40,777 nucleotides of DNA from an uncultured Eubacteriales bacterium (GTDB lineage: Bacteria > Bacillota > Clostridia > Peptostreptococcales > Anaerovoracaceae). The translations under genes and the position numbers were made by a program. Positions 40,679 through 40,777 of the stretch are shown here, one piece after another. The notes beneath the pieces were generated by a model, which ran no database searches, was not told where the DNA came from, and worked only from the letters and a program-made list of their open reading frames with translations. How positions within the stretch are numbered: position 1 is the first letter of the stretch; each line of letters opens with the position of its first letter. The DNA lies in assembly GCA_900542245.1 (NCBI GenBank), contig UQMQ01000004.1:1-40777 (forward strand), read 5' to 3'.

Positions 40679-40777
40679 TCACTCGCCCATAAGTGCCCCC
40701 TTAACAGACCATTTCTCATTTTGTGTAAACTCACCAACCAATGACTTCATCACCCGTTCTGTAGAATATCTCTTAAA
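40679..40777 (-). CDS. 3' end of an upstream frame, truncated by window edge
   Basis: From base 40777 the minus-strand frame reads FKRYSTERVMKSLVGEF and on to KGALMGE, then TGA at 40681-40679. It is in the same phase as the following 251-residue gene, with only this stop in the 60 codons before ATG 40597. It is either the tail of a separate upstream gene or the N-terminal side of one gene broken by a nonsense codon (TGA directly before TGG). No family recognised from 32 residues. Confidence 0.45.
   Translation of the reverse strand, partial: FKRYSTERVMKSLVGEFTQNEKWSVKGALMGE

Overview
The window looks like a genomic or metagenomic segment from an anaerobic, gut-type member of the Clostridia. 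The signs are Re-type citrate synthase, clostridial small-regulator and transporter families, strong AGGAGG ribosome binding sites and TTGACA/TATAAT promoters. Species cannot be named from the sequence. Two halves differ in base composition and strand. Bases 1 to about 23,500 are richer in G+C and almost all genes are on the + strand. Bases about 23,570 to 40,777 have a lower-GC, Lachnospiraceae-like style, every gene is on the - strand, and the last kilobase is very AT-rich. This may be horizontal transfer, a rearrangement, or an assembly join. I cannot decide without reads.

Left half. A 5'-truncated thiamine pyrophosphokinase is followed by a small P-loop protein, a NUDIX hydrolase and a secreted CAP-domain protein. 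Next comes a complete nucleoside-type ABC importer (BMP-family lipoprotein, double ATPase, two permeases). YgiQ radical SAM protein, an acyl-CoA synthetase, an orphan DNA methyltransferase and a YitT-family membrane protein follow. Then come tRNA-Arg(CCG), an MNT/HEPN toxin-antitoxin-type pair, a probable dispersed repeat and a DUF1700-like/PadR pair. The half ends with the operon Re-citrate synthase - GntR regulator - aconitase - isocitrate dehydrogenase, the oxidative route from oxaloacetate and acetyl-CoA to 2-oxoglutarate. Its promoter (TTGACA-17-TATACT) is overlaid by GTATAC palindromes that are good candidates for the embedded GntR protein's operator.

Middle. A 550-base gene-free stretch (22,384-22,935) lies where the two gene sets converge. 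It holds a terminator, three perfect DnaA boxes within 133 bases, a further GTATAC palindrome and a group of strong hairpins downstream of a TetR-family gene.

Right half, all on the - strand. It carries a MATE efflux pump, a ThrE-type amino-acid exporter with an unrecognised 250-residue partner, a tandem bacteriohemerythrin, a membrane acyltransferase, an unrecognised 151-residue protein and a methyl-accepting chemotaxis protein. These are followed by glutamate synthase (gltD and gltB), a PaaI-type thioesterase, a membrane-protein pseudogene with three in-frame stops but an intact frame, and an AT-rich unknown gene that may itself be interrupted by a stop. If both halves belong to one genome, the left-hand operon makes the 2-oxoglutarate that the right-hand GltBD turns into glutamate.

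I found no CRISPR array, rRNA, complete insertion sequence or prophage. No clearly new multi-gene system can be proven here. The best candidates for a second look are the GntR/GTATAC citrate-to-2-oxoglutarate regulon, the DnaA-box and hairpin region, and the multi-stop pseudogene.
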